Assembly (NCBI GenBank): GCA_031259965.1
Contig: JAIRKT010000104.1
Span: forward strand, 1 to 33,886
Length of the DNA stretch: 33,886 nt
Reading direction: 5' to 3'
Source of the DNA: Christensenellaceae bacterium
Lineage (GTDB): Bacteria; Bacillota; Clostridia; Christensenellales; DTU072
Both the position numbers and the translations under genes were made by a program. The notes beneath the pieces are model-generated. The model ran no database searches. It had not been told where the DNA came from and saw nothing but the letters and a program-made list of their open reading frames with translations. Shown one piece after another: positions 9,367 to 17,551 of this stretch (position 1 is its first letter; each line of letters opens with the position of its first letter).

Positions 9367-10098
9367 CTAAAATGCGAATGTTAAGGCGTATGCAGCCCCC
9401 ATTGCGACTAATATAGTAATTGGTAGTGCGTAATTTTCAAGTTTAGTCCATTTAAGTTTTGTAATTAACAAACCACACACCGCCATAGTAGCCATACTTA
9501 TAGCAAGTGTAATTAGAGTTATATAACCATTAGTAGCGGTGTTTATTCCATCTTCAGATGACGTATTGCCTGTGAAGAATGCACCAATTATTATGTGTGA
9601 TGCGAGTCCAGCTAATATGCCGCCTAAAAGAGCGCCAGTTATTGTATCTAATAGGCGCTTGTTATTTTTTTCTAAATCCACTAATTTGTGTTGTAGTTTT
9701 TTAAAGGCTACAATATTAAAAATTGGGCCTGCTACAATGCTAAATGTCATTATAATAGCGGCTGTTCCAATTAATTCTGCAGTTGGTATAACCTTTGTGA
9801 TTCCGACCTGATCCATTGCTAGTAGCTCATATTGAAGAGCACCTATAACGGTTAACCTTATCCACGGAATTGATAGTCCCAAATAACTCATCATCACACC
9901 CACGCCAATTACTATTGGGATGCTAGGTAAAATGGAAAATATAGCAGAGGATTTAACAGCGTTTTTTACAGTAGCACTCGACATGCCAATTTCCTTCGCC
10001 CTTTTAAGTGACTTCACTAAATAATAAGTGGCCATACCAATAATTGATAGCACTATTGCGGCGCCTAAAATAAATACGCCAATATAGTCCTTAGGCAT
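9367..10098 (-). CDS. DUF5058 family membrane protein
   Basis: Start set to ATG 10098 (MPKDYIGVFILGAA) because GGAGG precedes it; LVKSLKRAKEIGMSSATVKNAVKSSAIFSILPSIPIVIGVGVMMSYLGLSIPWIRLTVIGALQYEL resembles DUF5058. Confidence 0.75.
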   Translation of the reverse strand: MPKDYIGVFILGAAIVLSIIGMATYYLVKSLKRAKEIGMSSATVKNAVKSSAIFSILPSIPIVIGVGVMMSYLGLSIPWIRLTVIGALQYELLAMDQVGITKVIPTAELIGTAAIIMTFSIVAGPIFNIVAFKKLQHKLVDLEKNNKRLLDTITGALLGGILAGLASHIIIGAFFTGNTSSEDGINTATNGYITLITLAISMATMAVCGLLITKLKWTKLENYALPITILVAMGAAYALTFAF

Positions 10099-10305
10099 AC
10101 TAATACCTCCATACTGAAATGTATTAAATAAGTTTATCATATTTAACTAATTCATTACAAAAAAAACAAATGCATATGCAAAAAAAATCGCATGTTTTTA
10201 AAAAGTACCACGAATTCGAGCTATTAACATTTGAAATTTAATGGTAATGCGTGTGAATATCAAAATAAATGTGTGGTAAAAAATGTGATTGTATATAAGG
10301 CAAAA

Positions 10306-11325
10306 CTAAAAAATCACGATGACGCTTCCCACTGTTAAGAATATAATTCCAAAAACAGATTTTTTATTGAGTTTTTCTTTAAGAAAAAGCCAGGATAAAA
10401 TGATAGTAAGGGCTATGCTTAATTTATCGATCGGTGCTACAACACTAACATCACCTAGACTTAGTGCTCTATAGTACATAAGCCATGCAAATGTAGTAGC
10501 AAGAGCAGAAAGTATTAAAAAAATTGCTTCTTTTATAGCACTGCGTCGCTTCCCTATGCTTATAGCACTAGTTGTTTCAGATGTTTGCAAACAGGGTGCA
10601 TTTGTTTGCGTTAATGATTTGCTATAGCGAGAGATATCATTATAGTTACTAGTTTGCAAATTCGTTGTTGTATGATTATTTTGAGGGCTTGAGATATGAG
10701 AGGATTTGACCATCGGAATTAGAAAATCTATTACAAAAGCAACAGCACCAGCCATTACAAAAACGACTCCTGTTCTTATTGCTGTAGCAAGATCAGAATT
10801 TAATCCTTGCAAACCTACTTTAGCAAATATTGATGTTAAAGCCGCGAAGATAGCAGAAAGAATTGCAAATGGAAGCCATGAAATTTTGTTTTTATGAAGC
10901 GTGTTACTGTTTTTGTTTAGCATACAATATGTGCCTATTAAAATAAATATGACACCTATAATTTTAAAAGCGGTTATAGATTCCCCAAGGAAGGAAATAC
11001 CAATTATTACAGTTAGTGTTACACTGGATTTATCAACAGCTGATACTCTTACAACCTCTCCAAGAGAGAGTGCTTTGTAATAGCATATCCAGGAAAATCC
11101 CGTACAAAGACCAGATAAGACTAAAAATATGACGTTATTTGGTGTAATGCTAGTAAAATAATCTAAAGCACCTGTGACAATTACTATAACCCATAAAAAG
11201 ATAAGTATAATACAAGTGCGAATAAAAACTGCTGTATGCGATTTTATGCGTTTTAATGAAAGCTTAGAAAAAACCGCAGTAAGTGATGAGAATACTGCGG
11301 ATAGCATTGCAAATAGTATATACAA
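10306..11325 (-). CDS. EamA/DMT-superfamily transporter
   Basis: Two EamA repeats (ALSLGEVVRVSAVDKSSVTLTVIIGISFLGES and ALSLGDVSVVAPIDKLSIALTIILSWLFLKEK). TTG start with GGAG about 8 nt upstream. Confidence 0.88.
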   Translation of the reverse strand: MYILFAMLSAVFSSLTAVFSKLSLKRIKSHTAVFIRTCIILIFLWVIVIVTGALDYFTSITPNNVIFLVLSGLCTGFSWICYYKALSLGEVVRVSAVDKSSVTLTVIIGISFLGESITAFKIIGVIFILIGTYCMLNKNSNTLHKNKISWLPFAILSAIFAALTSIFAKVGLQGLNSDLATAIRTGVVFVMAGAVAFVIDFLIPMVKSSHISSPQNNHTTTNLQTSNYNDISRYSKSLTQTNAPCLQTSETTSAISIGKRRSAIKEAIFLILSALATTFAWLMYYRALSLGDVSVVAPIDKLSIALTIILSWLFLKEKLNKKSVFGIIFLTVGSVIVIF

Positions 11326-11349
11326 TTTTAATCTCCAACCTTAATATCT

Positions 11350-11382
11350 TGTTTAGTGCTGAGTATAACTCAGCACTAAACA
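11350..11382. repeat. 15-bp perfect stem-loop TGTTTAGTGCTGAGT-ata-ACTCAGCACTAAACA
   Basis: Long perfect inverted repeat with 3-nt loop between the SBP stop and the EamA start; no U tract on the 3' side on either strand. Confidence 0.85.
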
Positions 11383-11414
11383 GCTAGAAAAAACGCAAAG
11401 AATTAAGCCTTTGG

Positions 11415-12476
11415 TTATTCCTCAATACTATCAAAATATTGGTTTATGTTTGCAATCATGCGATCTGCAGCGGTAAAACCGCCAGTCATAGTATACCATG
11501 ATTCGCCCGTTAGAAGGTATATATTATTGTTTTTAAATGCCTTTGTTTGCTTAATTACTGTATCTCCAATGAAATTCTCATAACCTGCACCAGAGCCTAT
11601 AGTAGCTGATCTGTCTAAAACAAAGATGAGATCTGGGTTTTGTTCTAGAACGTATTCTGCCCGTGCTGTTAGACCATGAGCGTCAGTCCATTGTACAGTG
11701 TTTGGATCGATAGGTAAGAATCCAAAATCCTCATAAAGCATATCAAATCTGCTATTAACATTGAATACAGACATGGTTGTTTGATCTACCATCATTACAA
11801 AAAGGGCTGTTTTTTTGGAGGCAATTGCTTTAGCTTGAATTTCTGCAATATTACTTTTAATCTCTTGGAATTTGATCGCAATTTCGACGTTTTTAAATAT
11901 CCTAGCTAATATATAAGCATTGCGCTCCATATCGTTCACCAAATTTGAATTTGATGAGTTGACAGATATCTTAATAAATTTTGTATTTGGATATCTGTCA
12001 TATGCTGATTTTTTGAATGCAGCGGCATCCTCTGTACCTAGACGATTCCCATCAACGTCCATTCCAAATGAACGTCCTCCTAGAATAACCAATTCAGGTT
12101 GGATAAGATCCAAAACGTCAAAATCAACATAGAACAAGGAACCACCAGAATAAACATTTTCCATAGTCTTATAACTAGCTAAATCAGCAGGTAATCCATC
12201 TTTGTTTGGAACAACTAATTTTTCGATGCCTGATGTGGCAAACCCTACACTATCTAAGATGTCCAAAACACCGTAATCATAAATAGCTACGTTTTTAGGA
12301 TTTGTTTTCAGTGTATGCTCTACACCATCAGCATCAACAATTTTGACTTCAGGTCTGGTATCCTCAGTACCTGTTGTATTCTCACTTTCATCCTTGTTGC
12401 AAGAACTAAGTGCCATGATACCAATAACTAACATGGCGATCAGCGCCATTGTTATAAATAAATATTTTCTTTTCAT
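11415..12476 (-). CDS. Iron-siderophore ABC transporter substrate-binding lipoprotein (CeuE/YclQ-like)
   Basis: Signal peptide with lipobox (MALSSC), PKNVAIYDYGVLDILDSVG, periplasmic binding fold, end of the ABC operon. Confidence 0.88.
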   Translation of the reverse strand: MKRKYLFITMALIAMLVIGIMALSSCNKDESENTTGTEDTRPEVKIVDADGVEHTLKTNPKNVAIYDYGVLDILDSVGFATSGIEKLVVPNKDGLPADLASYKTMENVYSGGSLFYVDFDVLDLIQPELVILGGRSFGMDVDGNRLGTEDAAAFKKSAYDRYPNTKFIKISVNSSNSNLVNDMERNAYILARIFKNVEIAIKFQEIKSNIAEIQAKAIASKKTALFVMMVDQTTMSVFNVNSRFDMLYEDFGFLPIDPNTVQWTDAHGLTARAEYVLEQNPDLIFVLDRSATIGSGAGYENFIGDTVIKQTKAFKNNNIYLLTGESWYTMTGGFTAADRMIANINQYFDSIEE

Positions 12477-12535
12477 CTTTATTTAAACTCCTTAAATTAT
12501 TTTTTTAAATTGATGAAATTTTAACGAATTAGGTT

Positions 12536-12550
12536 GCGAATAGAATTCGC
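12536..12550. repeat. Intercistronic hairpin GCGAAT-aga-ATTCGC between ATPase and SBP genes
   Basis: 6-bp perfect stem, 3-nt loop, no U tract. Confidence 0.4.
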
Positions 12551-12582
12551 GATATATAGAAAGTAATTCTAAAAAATGCTAG

Positions 12583-13569
12583 CTAACTAAACTTTTTTGC
12601 GTTAGAATTACTTGCAGCCTTTTTAGATTTAAACTTATCAGCAAAATACTTGAATTTAAAAAATTCTTGCATTTTATTTTTATTTGTTTTTAAATCTTCT
12701 CGAGTACTGTCATGAGACAATACATCTTGTTGATTAGTTGAATTTGTCAGTTTTGCACAATGTTTATTTTCCTCATGGATGTGTGAGTTCTCACCATGCC
12801 TGTGTGAATTGTGCCCATAGTAAAGACAAACACGTCTGTTGTCATGTTCTATTATGTTAAAGTCATGATCAAAAACATTATTTAAAACATCACAGCAAAC
12901 AATTTCTTTAACACTACCTTGATTAATAATTTTTCCATCTTTCATTGCTACTATATAATCTGCATATGCAGATGCAAAGTTAATATCATGTAAGACAACA
13001 ACTACGGTTTTATTTAAACGTCTAACTAGTTTTCTAATGATGTGCATCATTTCCACTGAGTATTTGATATCGAGATTGTTTAAAGGTTCATCTAGAAATA
13101 TGTATTTTGTGTCTTGTGCTAGTATCATAGCTATAAAAGCACGTTGGCGTTGCCCACCAGATAATTCGTCTATAAATTTGTCGCGTATATCATTTAGTTT
13201 CATGAATCGAATGCTTTCTTCGATTTTTTCGCGGTCCTCTGCTTTTAGCCTCCCCCCACAATGAGGAAAGCGTCCAAATTCAACTAATTCATTTATAGTA
13301 ACTTTTAAACTGAGAGATTGTGTTTGTTTGAGTACCGCAATTTGTTTTGCAACTTCGCGTGTTTTGATTGATTTAATGTTGATATTATCTAACAAAACTT
13401 CCCCAGAGATAACAGGTAATAATCTTGATGCTACACCCAACAAAGTTGATTTGCCGGCGCCATTTGCGCCTATTAAAGCAGTAATCGCATTTTCTTTTAT
13501 GTCTAGTGATATGTTATCAAGCACATGCTCTCGTCCGTATGATTGGACTATATTTCTTATCTGGATCAT
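12583..13569 (-). CDS. Iron-siderophore ABC transporter ATP-binding protein with His-rich C-terminal extension
   Basis: Walker A GANGAGKST, signature ELSGGQRQRAFIAM, Walker B YIFLDEPLNNLD. ATG 13569 overlaps the upstream permease TGA (ATGA). Tail HNSHRHGENSHIHEENKH. Confidence 0.92.
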   Translation of the reverse strand: MIQIRNIVQSYGREHVLDNISLDIKENAITALIGANGAGKSTLLGVASRLLPVISGEVLLDNINIKSIKTREVAKQIAVLKQTQSLSLKVTINELVEFGRFPHCGGRLKAEDREKIEESIRFMKLNDIRDKFIDELSGGQRQRAFIAMILAQDTKYIFLDEPLNNLDIKYSVEMMHIIRKLVRRLNKTVVVVLHDINFASAYADYIVAMKDGKIINQGSVKEIVCCDVLNNVFDHDFNIIEHDNRRVCLYYGHNSHRHGENSHIHEENKHCAKLTNSTNQQDVLSHDSTREDLKTNKNKMQEFFKFKYFADKFKSKKAASNSNAKKFS

Positions 13570-14579
13570 AGTTTTTTGTTCTCCTTTAATATTAAATAAA
13601 ACATATAAGAGCATCCAATAGCATCTATTATAACTGTAACAGGAACGGATCCCTCTGTTAATTCTGTTAAGGCCTGTCCAAAGACTAGTGCAAATGTTGC
13701 TATCAAGGCGCTAGCTAAAAATAAAATAAAATGCTTGTTAGTTTTAAATATTTCTCTTGTTATGTTTACAGCTAGCAAACCGAGGAAAGTCAAACTTCCT
13801 ATAAGTGCGGTTGCTATTGACATTCCCAGGGAGATCATTACTAAGTTAAAATTTGTTTCCTTTAAGTAATTTAAACCCAGATTTTTTGCATTATCCTCAC
13901 CTAGCGCTAATATGTTATATGATCTGTGGCGTATCAAAAAAATACTACAAATAACAATCATAAATGGGCTTAAGAATATTGCGAGTTTAGCATTCATGCT
14001 GTTTATTGAAACAGCTGTAGCGGCTTGCAATTGATTGAATTTAGTAGGATCCATTAGTGTTTGCAAATAAGTGGAACCGCTTCGTATGATCCCTGACAAG
14101 ATCAAACCAAATAAGAGCAAAAAGACTATATTGTTCTTAGTATTTCGTAATACAGCTCCATACATCAGCATAGAGACAATTAGCATAGCACCAGCTGTAA
14201 TTGCAAAGTTTAGATAAACATTAGAAAAAATCTTTGTAGACGTTCCTAAAAAGAATACAATTACTGTTTGTGTGCCGATGAATATTGAGTCAAAACCAAT
14301 CATAGAAGGTGTTAATATTCTACTACCAGTTGTTGTCTGAAAGGCCAGACTTACAAATGCTATTATGAATGCTGAAACGGACATTCCAACAAGTGTGCCA
14401 ACTATGCGCTCTGAGATAGATTTAAAAGCTTGAGCTGTCATTGGTAAACCAACCTTTTGGGATTTTGCATATGTTCTTGAGTAAAAGTACAATGCAATTG
14501 CACCAACGATTGCAAAAATGATAATAGCAAAAATTATTTTCTGCAGCCTTTTAGATGGTCTGTAATTAAGTTTAATCAT
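13566..14579 (-). CDS. Iron-siderophore ABC transporter permease (FecCD family)
   Basis: FecCD-type motifs (ALGEDNAKNLGLNY, GSLTFLGLLAVNITREIF); ORF track start 14603, internal ATG 14579 overlaps the previous gene's end. Exact start uncertain. Confidence 0.9.
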   Translation of the reverse strand: MIKLNYRPSKRLQKIIFAIIIFAIVGAIALYFYSRTYAKSQKVGLPMTAQAFKSISERIVGTLVGMSVSAFIIAFVSLAFQTTTGSRILTPSMIGFDSIFIGTQTVIVFFLGTSTKIFSNVYLNFAITAGAMLIVSMLMYGAVLRNTKNNIVFLLLFGLILSGIIRSGSTYLQTLMDPTKFNQLQAATAVSINSMNAKLAIFLSPFMIVICSIFLIRHRSYNILALGEDNAKNLGLNYLKETNFNLVMISLGMSIATALIGSLTFLGLLAVNITREIFKTNKHFILFLASALIATFALVFGQALTELTEGSVPVTVIIDAIGCSYMFYLILKENKKL

Positions 14580-15609
14580 GCGTAACTTGTGGCTCCTTAT
14601 CATTTGTACTAATAATGTGATTTTTCTTAATTTTTGTTTGCTTTGATCGCTTTACACCTATTATTATGTAAATCATAAATATAATGCCGCCAAATATACT
14701 TATAGTCAAACTCACCGACATTTCAAATGGGAAGATTACAAGTCTACTAATAATGTCGCAGAGCAGCACAAAATCCGCACCAAAAAACATAAGGTCAGTG
14801 ATAGTTTTCTTGATATTATCACCATAAAAAGTTGACGTCATGTTAGGTATGATCAATCCAACAAAAGGAAGTGGACCTACTGCTGTATAGCTGGCAGCAC
14901 TCACTAATGCTATTATTACGAGTCCTAAAAAAACTACACGATTGTAATTTAGTCCGAGATTTTTTGAAAAATCCTCACCCAAACCTATAATCGAAAATTT
15001 TGATGAAAAAAGGATAGCTAAGACCAAAGGAATTAGTATCACATAAATCATAGTGAAATTTCCAATTTTAGCAAATGTACCATTGTTAATAGTTTGAAGC
15101 ATTTGCATAACATCGAATCTATATGCTATAAGTGTGGTTATAGCGGATATTAGACCACCATACATCATTCCAATCAGTGGAATATACACAGCGTCTCTAA
15201 CTTTGAGATGATTAATAACACTCGTAAATAATAAAGTGGATATTAAAGAAAAGAAAAAAGCAAATAATGTCTGTATTATTCCAGACTGTGTGCTAAGTAA
15301 TATGAAAGCTATTATAATGCCCAGCCCTGCAGCATTTGTAGCCCCTGCTGTAGATGGTGACATGAATTTGTTTCGACTTATTGCTTGCATTATAAGACCA
15401 GCTACGCTAAGACCTGCTGCGGCTAAAATTACAGCAAGGGTGCGTGGTAGACGACTAACCCATATAATCTGCCATGCTAATTCATTTCCTGTTAGTAAGT
15501 TTTTTATAGTAACATCCTTAACAGCGCCTATTAAAAGTGAGACAATGAATAAAGCAGCGAATATTACAATAATTACTAAACGTTTGATTTTGAAAGTAGT
15601 ATACTTCAT
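14572..15609 (-). CDS. Iron-siderophore ABC transporter permease (FecCD family)
   Basis: LPRTLAVILAAAGLSVAGLIMQAISRNKFMSPSTAGATNAAGLG, PLPFVGLIIPNM. Start set to ATG 15609 (MKYTTFKIKR) with AAAGGG upstream; the track start 15627 lies inside a palindrome. Confidence 0.92.
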   Translation of the reverse strand: MKYTTFKIKRLVIIVIFAALFIVSLLIGAVKDVTIKNLLTGNELAWQIIWVSRLPRTLAVILAAAGLSVAGLIMQAISRNKFMSPSTAGATNAAGLGIIIAFILLSTQSGIIQTLFAFFFSLISTLLFTSVINHLKVRDAVYIPLIGMMYGGLISAITTLIAYRFDVMQMLQTINNGTFAKIGNFTMIYVILIPLVLAILFSSKFSIIGLGEDFSKNLGLNYNRVVFLGLVIIALVSAASYTAVGPLPFVGLIIPNMTSTFYGDNIKKTITDLMFFGADFVLLCDIISRLVIFPFEMSVSLTISIFGGIIFMIYIIIGVKRSKQTKIKKNHIISTNDKEPQVTHD

Positions 15610-15619
15610 TAAACCCTTT

Positions 15620-15635
15620 GTTAGCATATGCTAAC
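15620..15635. promoter_or_regulatory. 16-bp perfect palindrome GTTAGCATATGCTAAC, operator candidate (copy 1)
   Basis: Identical to copy at 16005-16020; lies 3 nt downstream of a possible minus-strand -10 (TATATG 15644-15639, -35 TTGATG 15667-15662, 17-nt spacer). Confidence 0.75.
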
Positions 15636-16004
15636 TGTCATATATAAATTAAGTTGATTTTCATCAACTAATAATCTTAGGAAAATTGACTTTAACTAAG
15701 GAATTAAACCAAATAGAAATTAACAAAACTCGTCAGAACTTTAATGAAATACCACCTGTTTTAACTGTTATAAAAGGGAGGTCTTTGCATTAATGATTGT
15801 ACCGCCAAAAGTATTTTCACACTAAAACGGCTCTAAAAATTCTAAACTTTGATCATAAAAGCCAATAAAACACATATTTTTCTGATTTAATTCTAACAAA
15901 AAAACAAAATTATAATGAGTAATATGCTTTTGGCGACATAGTCATTAATAAATCAAATATGTTAAAATACATAGTTAATTGTAGTTAAATTCATTATTAA
16001 GAAA

Positions 16005-16055
16005 GTTAGCATATGCTAACTATTAAATTATACTAAAATAATTAAAAAGCGTCAA
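16005..16055 (-). promoter_or_regulatory. Promoter (TTGACG-N17-TATAAT) with 16-bp palindromic operator GTTAGCATATGCTAAC (copy 2) at +1
   Basis: Minus strand: -35 TTGACG (16055-16050), 17-nt spacer, -10 TATAAT (16032-16027), palindrome 16020-16005. Confidence 0.7.
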
Positions 16056-16434
16056 TCATTTAATATAGATAAATTTTGAAAACGCATGTATTTTTTTAGA
16101 TATTGTTAACACACAAAAGCCATTTTTTATATATAGTTAGTACACAAAAAACCCTTAAACGCTAATCTCTTTGGGAATTTGATGCATATGCACATAAAAT
16201 GCTAAATAAATGGTAGGGCGCAAAATATGTTGGAATATTGGATTTATTATGAACGCTAAATAATTATGAACGCTTAAAACAGATGATTATATATGTAGAA
16301 ATGTGGCAAGGTTGTTTGCTATAAAGGAAATTCCTCAGCCTATCTTTATATACAAACAAAGCGCAAACAGCACGAGAAATTATTATAGATATGGTTTTTA
16401 GGTAGGTGGAGAATTTTGATTTAGAGGCTTTTTG

Positions 16435-17550
16435 TTAGTCATTTGTGATTGATTTTATTTTAGTTAAATAGGTAAATATAAATTCCGATATATTGCCATC
16501 CATTATTGATAGCACATTTGATTCCTCATAGCCTGTACGATGATCTTTAACTAATGTATATGGACAAAATATATAGGATCTGATTTGACTTCCCCATTCA
16601 ATTTTCTTTATGTCGCCTCGAATGCTTAAATTCATTTCGATTCGTTCGCGTTCACGCCTCTCAATCAATTTGCCTCTCAACATGCTCATAGCTGTTTCGC
16701 GATTTTGAATTTGGGATCTCTCATTTTGACAAAAAACTACGATGCCAGTTGGAATATGAGTGATTCTAACAGCACTTTCTGTTTTATTTACATGTTGTCC
16801 ACCAGCGCCACTTGATCTTAATGTATCAATCCTTAGTGTGTCAGGATCTATTTTGAGTTCGCTGTCATCTATGATTTCAGGCATTACTTCCAAAGATGCG
16901 AATGAGGTATGTCTGCGTTTATTTGCATCAAATGGGCTTATTCGCACCAGACGATGCACACCCATTTCAGCTTTAAGTAGTCCATACGCATTAGGTCCAG
17001 AGCATATAAAAGTAATACTTTTAGTGCCAGCACTATCTCCTGGTAAAAAATCAATCACACTTATTTTAATGCCTTCCTTTTCACAGAATCGCGTATACAT
17101 GCGATAGAGCATATCTACCCAATCCTGTGCCTCAGTTCCTCCCGCACCAGCGTGTAATGACAAAATAGCATTAAGATTATCGTATTTGCCTGTAAATAGT
17201 GTTTCTAGAAATAATTTATGAGCTGATATATCTAAATTTTTCAGACTGTCAATTATCTCAGGGATTAAAGATTCATCATCAACTTCTTCAACTAAATTAA
17301 GCAATTCTCTAAGGTCGTTAGATTTGGTTACTAACGTTTCAACAATAACCAAACGCCTTTCTAGTGTGGCGATTCGTTGGTTATCGAGTTGTGCAATTTG
17401 CAGGTTGTTCCAATAACCTGAGAGATCTTGCTTTTTTCTTATTTCATCTATTTCATTTTTTAATTTGTCACAGTTTATAGCTTGTGCTGATGTGTTTATC
17501 GATTGAGTGACAGTTTCTAATTGTTGACGGAGTTCATAAATGTCTGCCAT
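16435..17550 (-). CDS. prfB: Peptide chain release factor 2 (RF2)
   Basis: SPFD motif (VRISPFDANKRRHTSF) and GGQ motif (RSSGAGGQHVNKTESAVRITHIPTGIVV). ATG 17550 (MADIYELRQQLE) lies 1 nt after the secA stop. Confidence 0.95.
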   Translation of the reverse strand: MADIYELRQQLETVTQSINTSAQAINCDKLKNEIDEIRKKQDLSGYWNNLQIAQLDNQRIATLERRLVIVETLVTKSNDLRELLNLVEEVDDESLIPEIIDSLKNLDISAHKLFLETLFTGKYDNLNAILSLHAGAGGTEAQDWVDMLYRMYTRFCEKEGIKISVIDFLPGDSAGTKSITFICSGPNAYGLLKAEMGVHRLVRISPFDANKRRHTSFASLEVMPEIIDDSELKIDPDTLRIDTLRSSGAGGQHVNKTESAVRITHIPTGIVVFCQNERSQIQNRETAMSMLRGKLIERRERERIEMNLSIRGDIKKIEWGSQIRSYIFCPYTLVKDHRTGYEESNVLSIMDGNISEFIFTYLTKIKSITND

Positions 17551-17551
17551 T

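Noticed and set aside
10171-10180. TGCATATGCA palindrome, also at 16183-16192 and within coding DNA (about 12961)
   Set aside because: Shares GCATATGC with the 16-bp palindromes, but the short core also occurs inside coding genes, so it is likely chance in AT-rich DNA.
15236-15634. 132 aa plus-strand ORF antisense to the siderophore permease
   Set aside because: Antisense frame of a conserved membrane protein gene; no independent support.
16760-17107. 115 aa plus-strand ORF antisense to prfB
   Set aside because: Antisense frame across the conserved GGQ/SPF region; not a credible gene.
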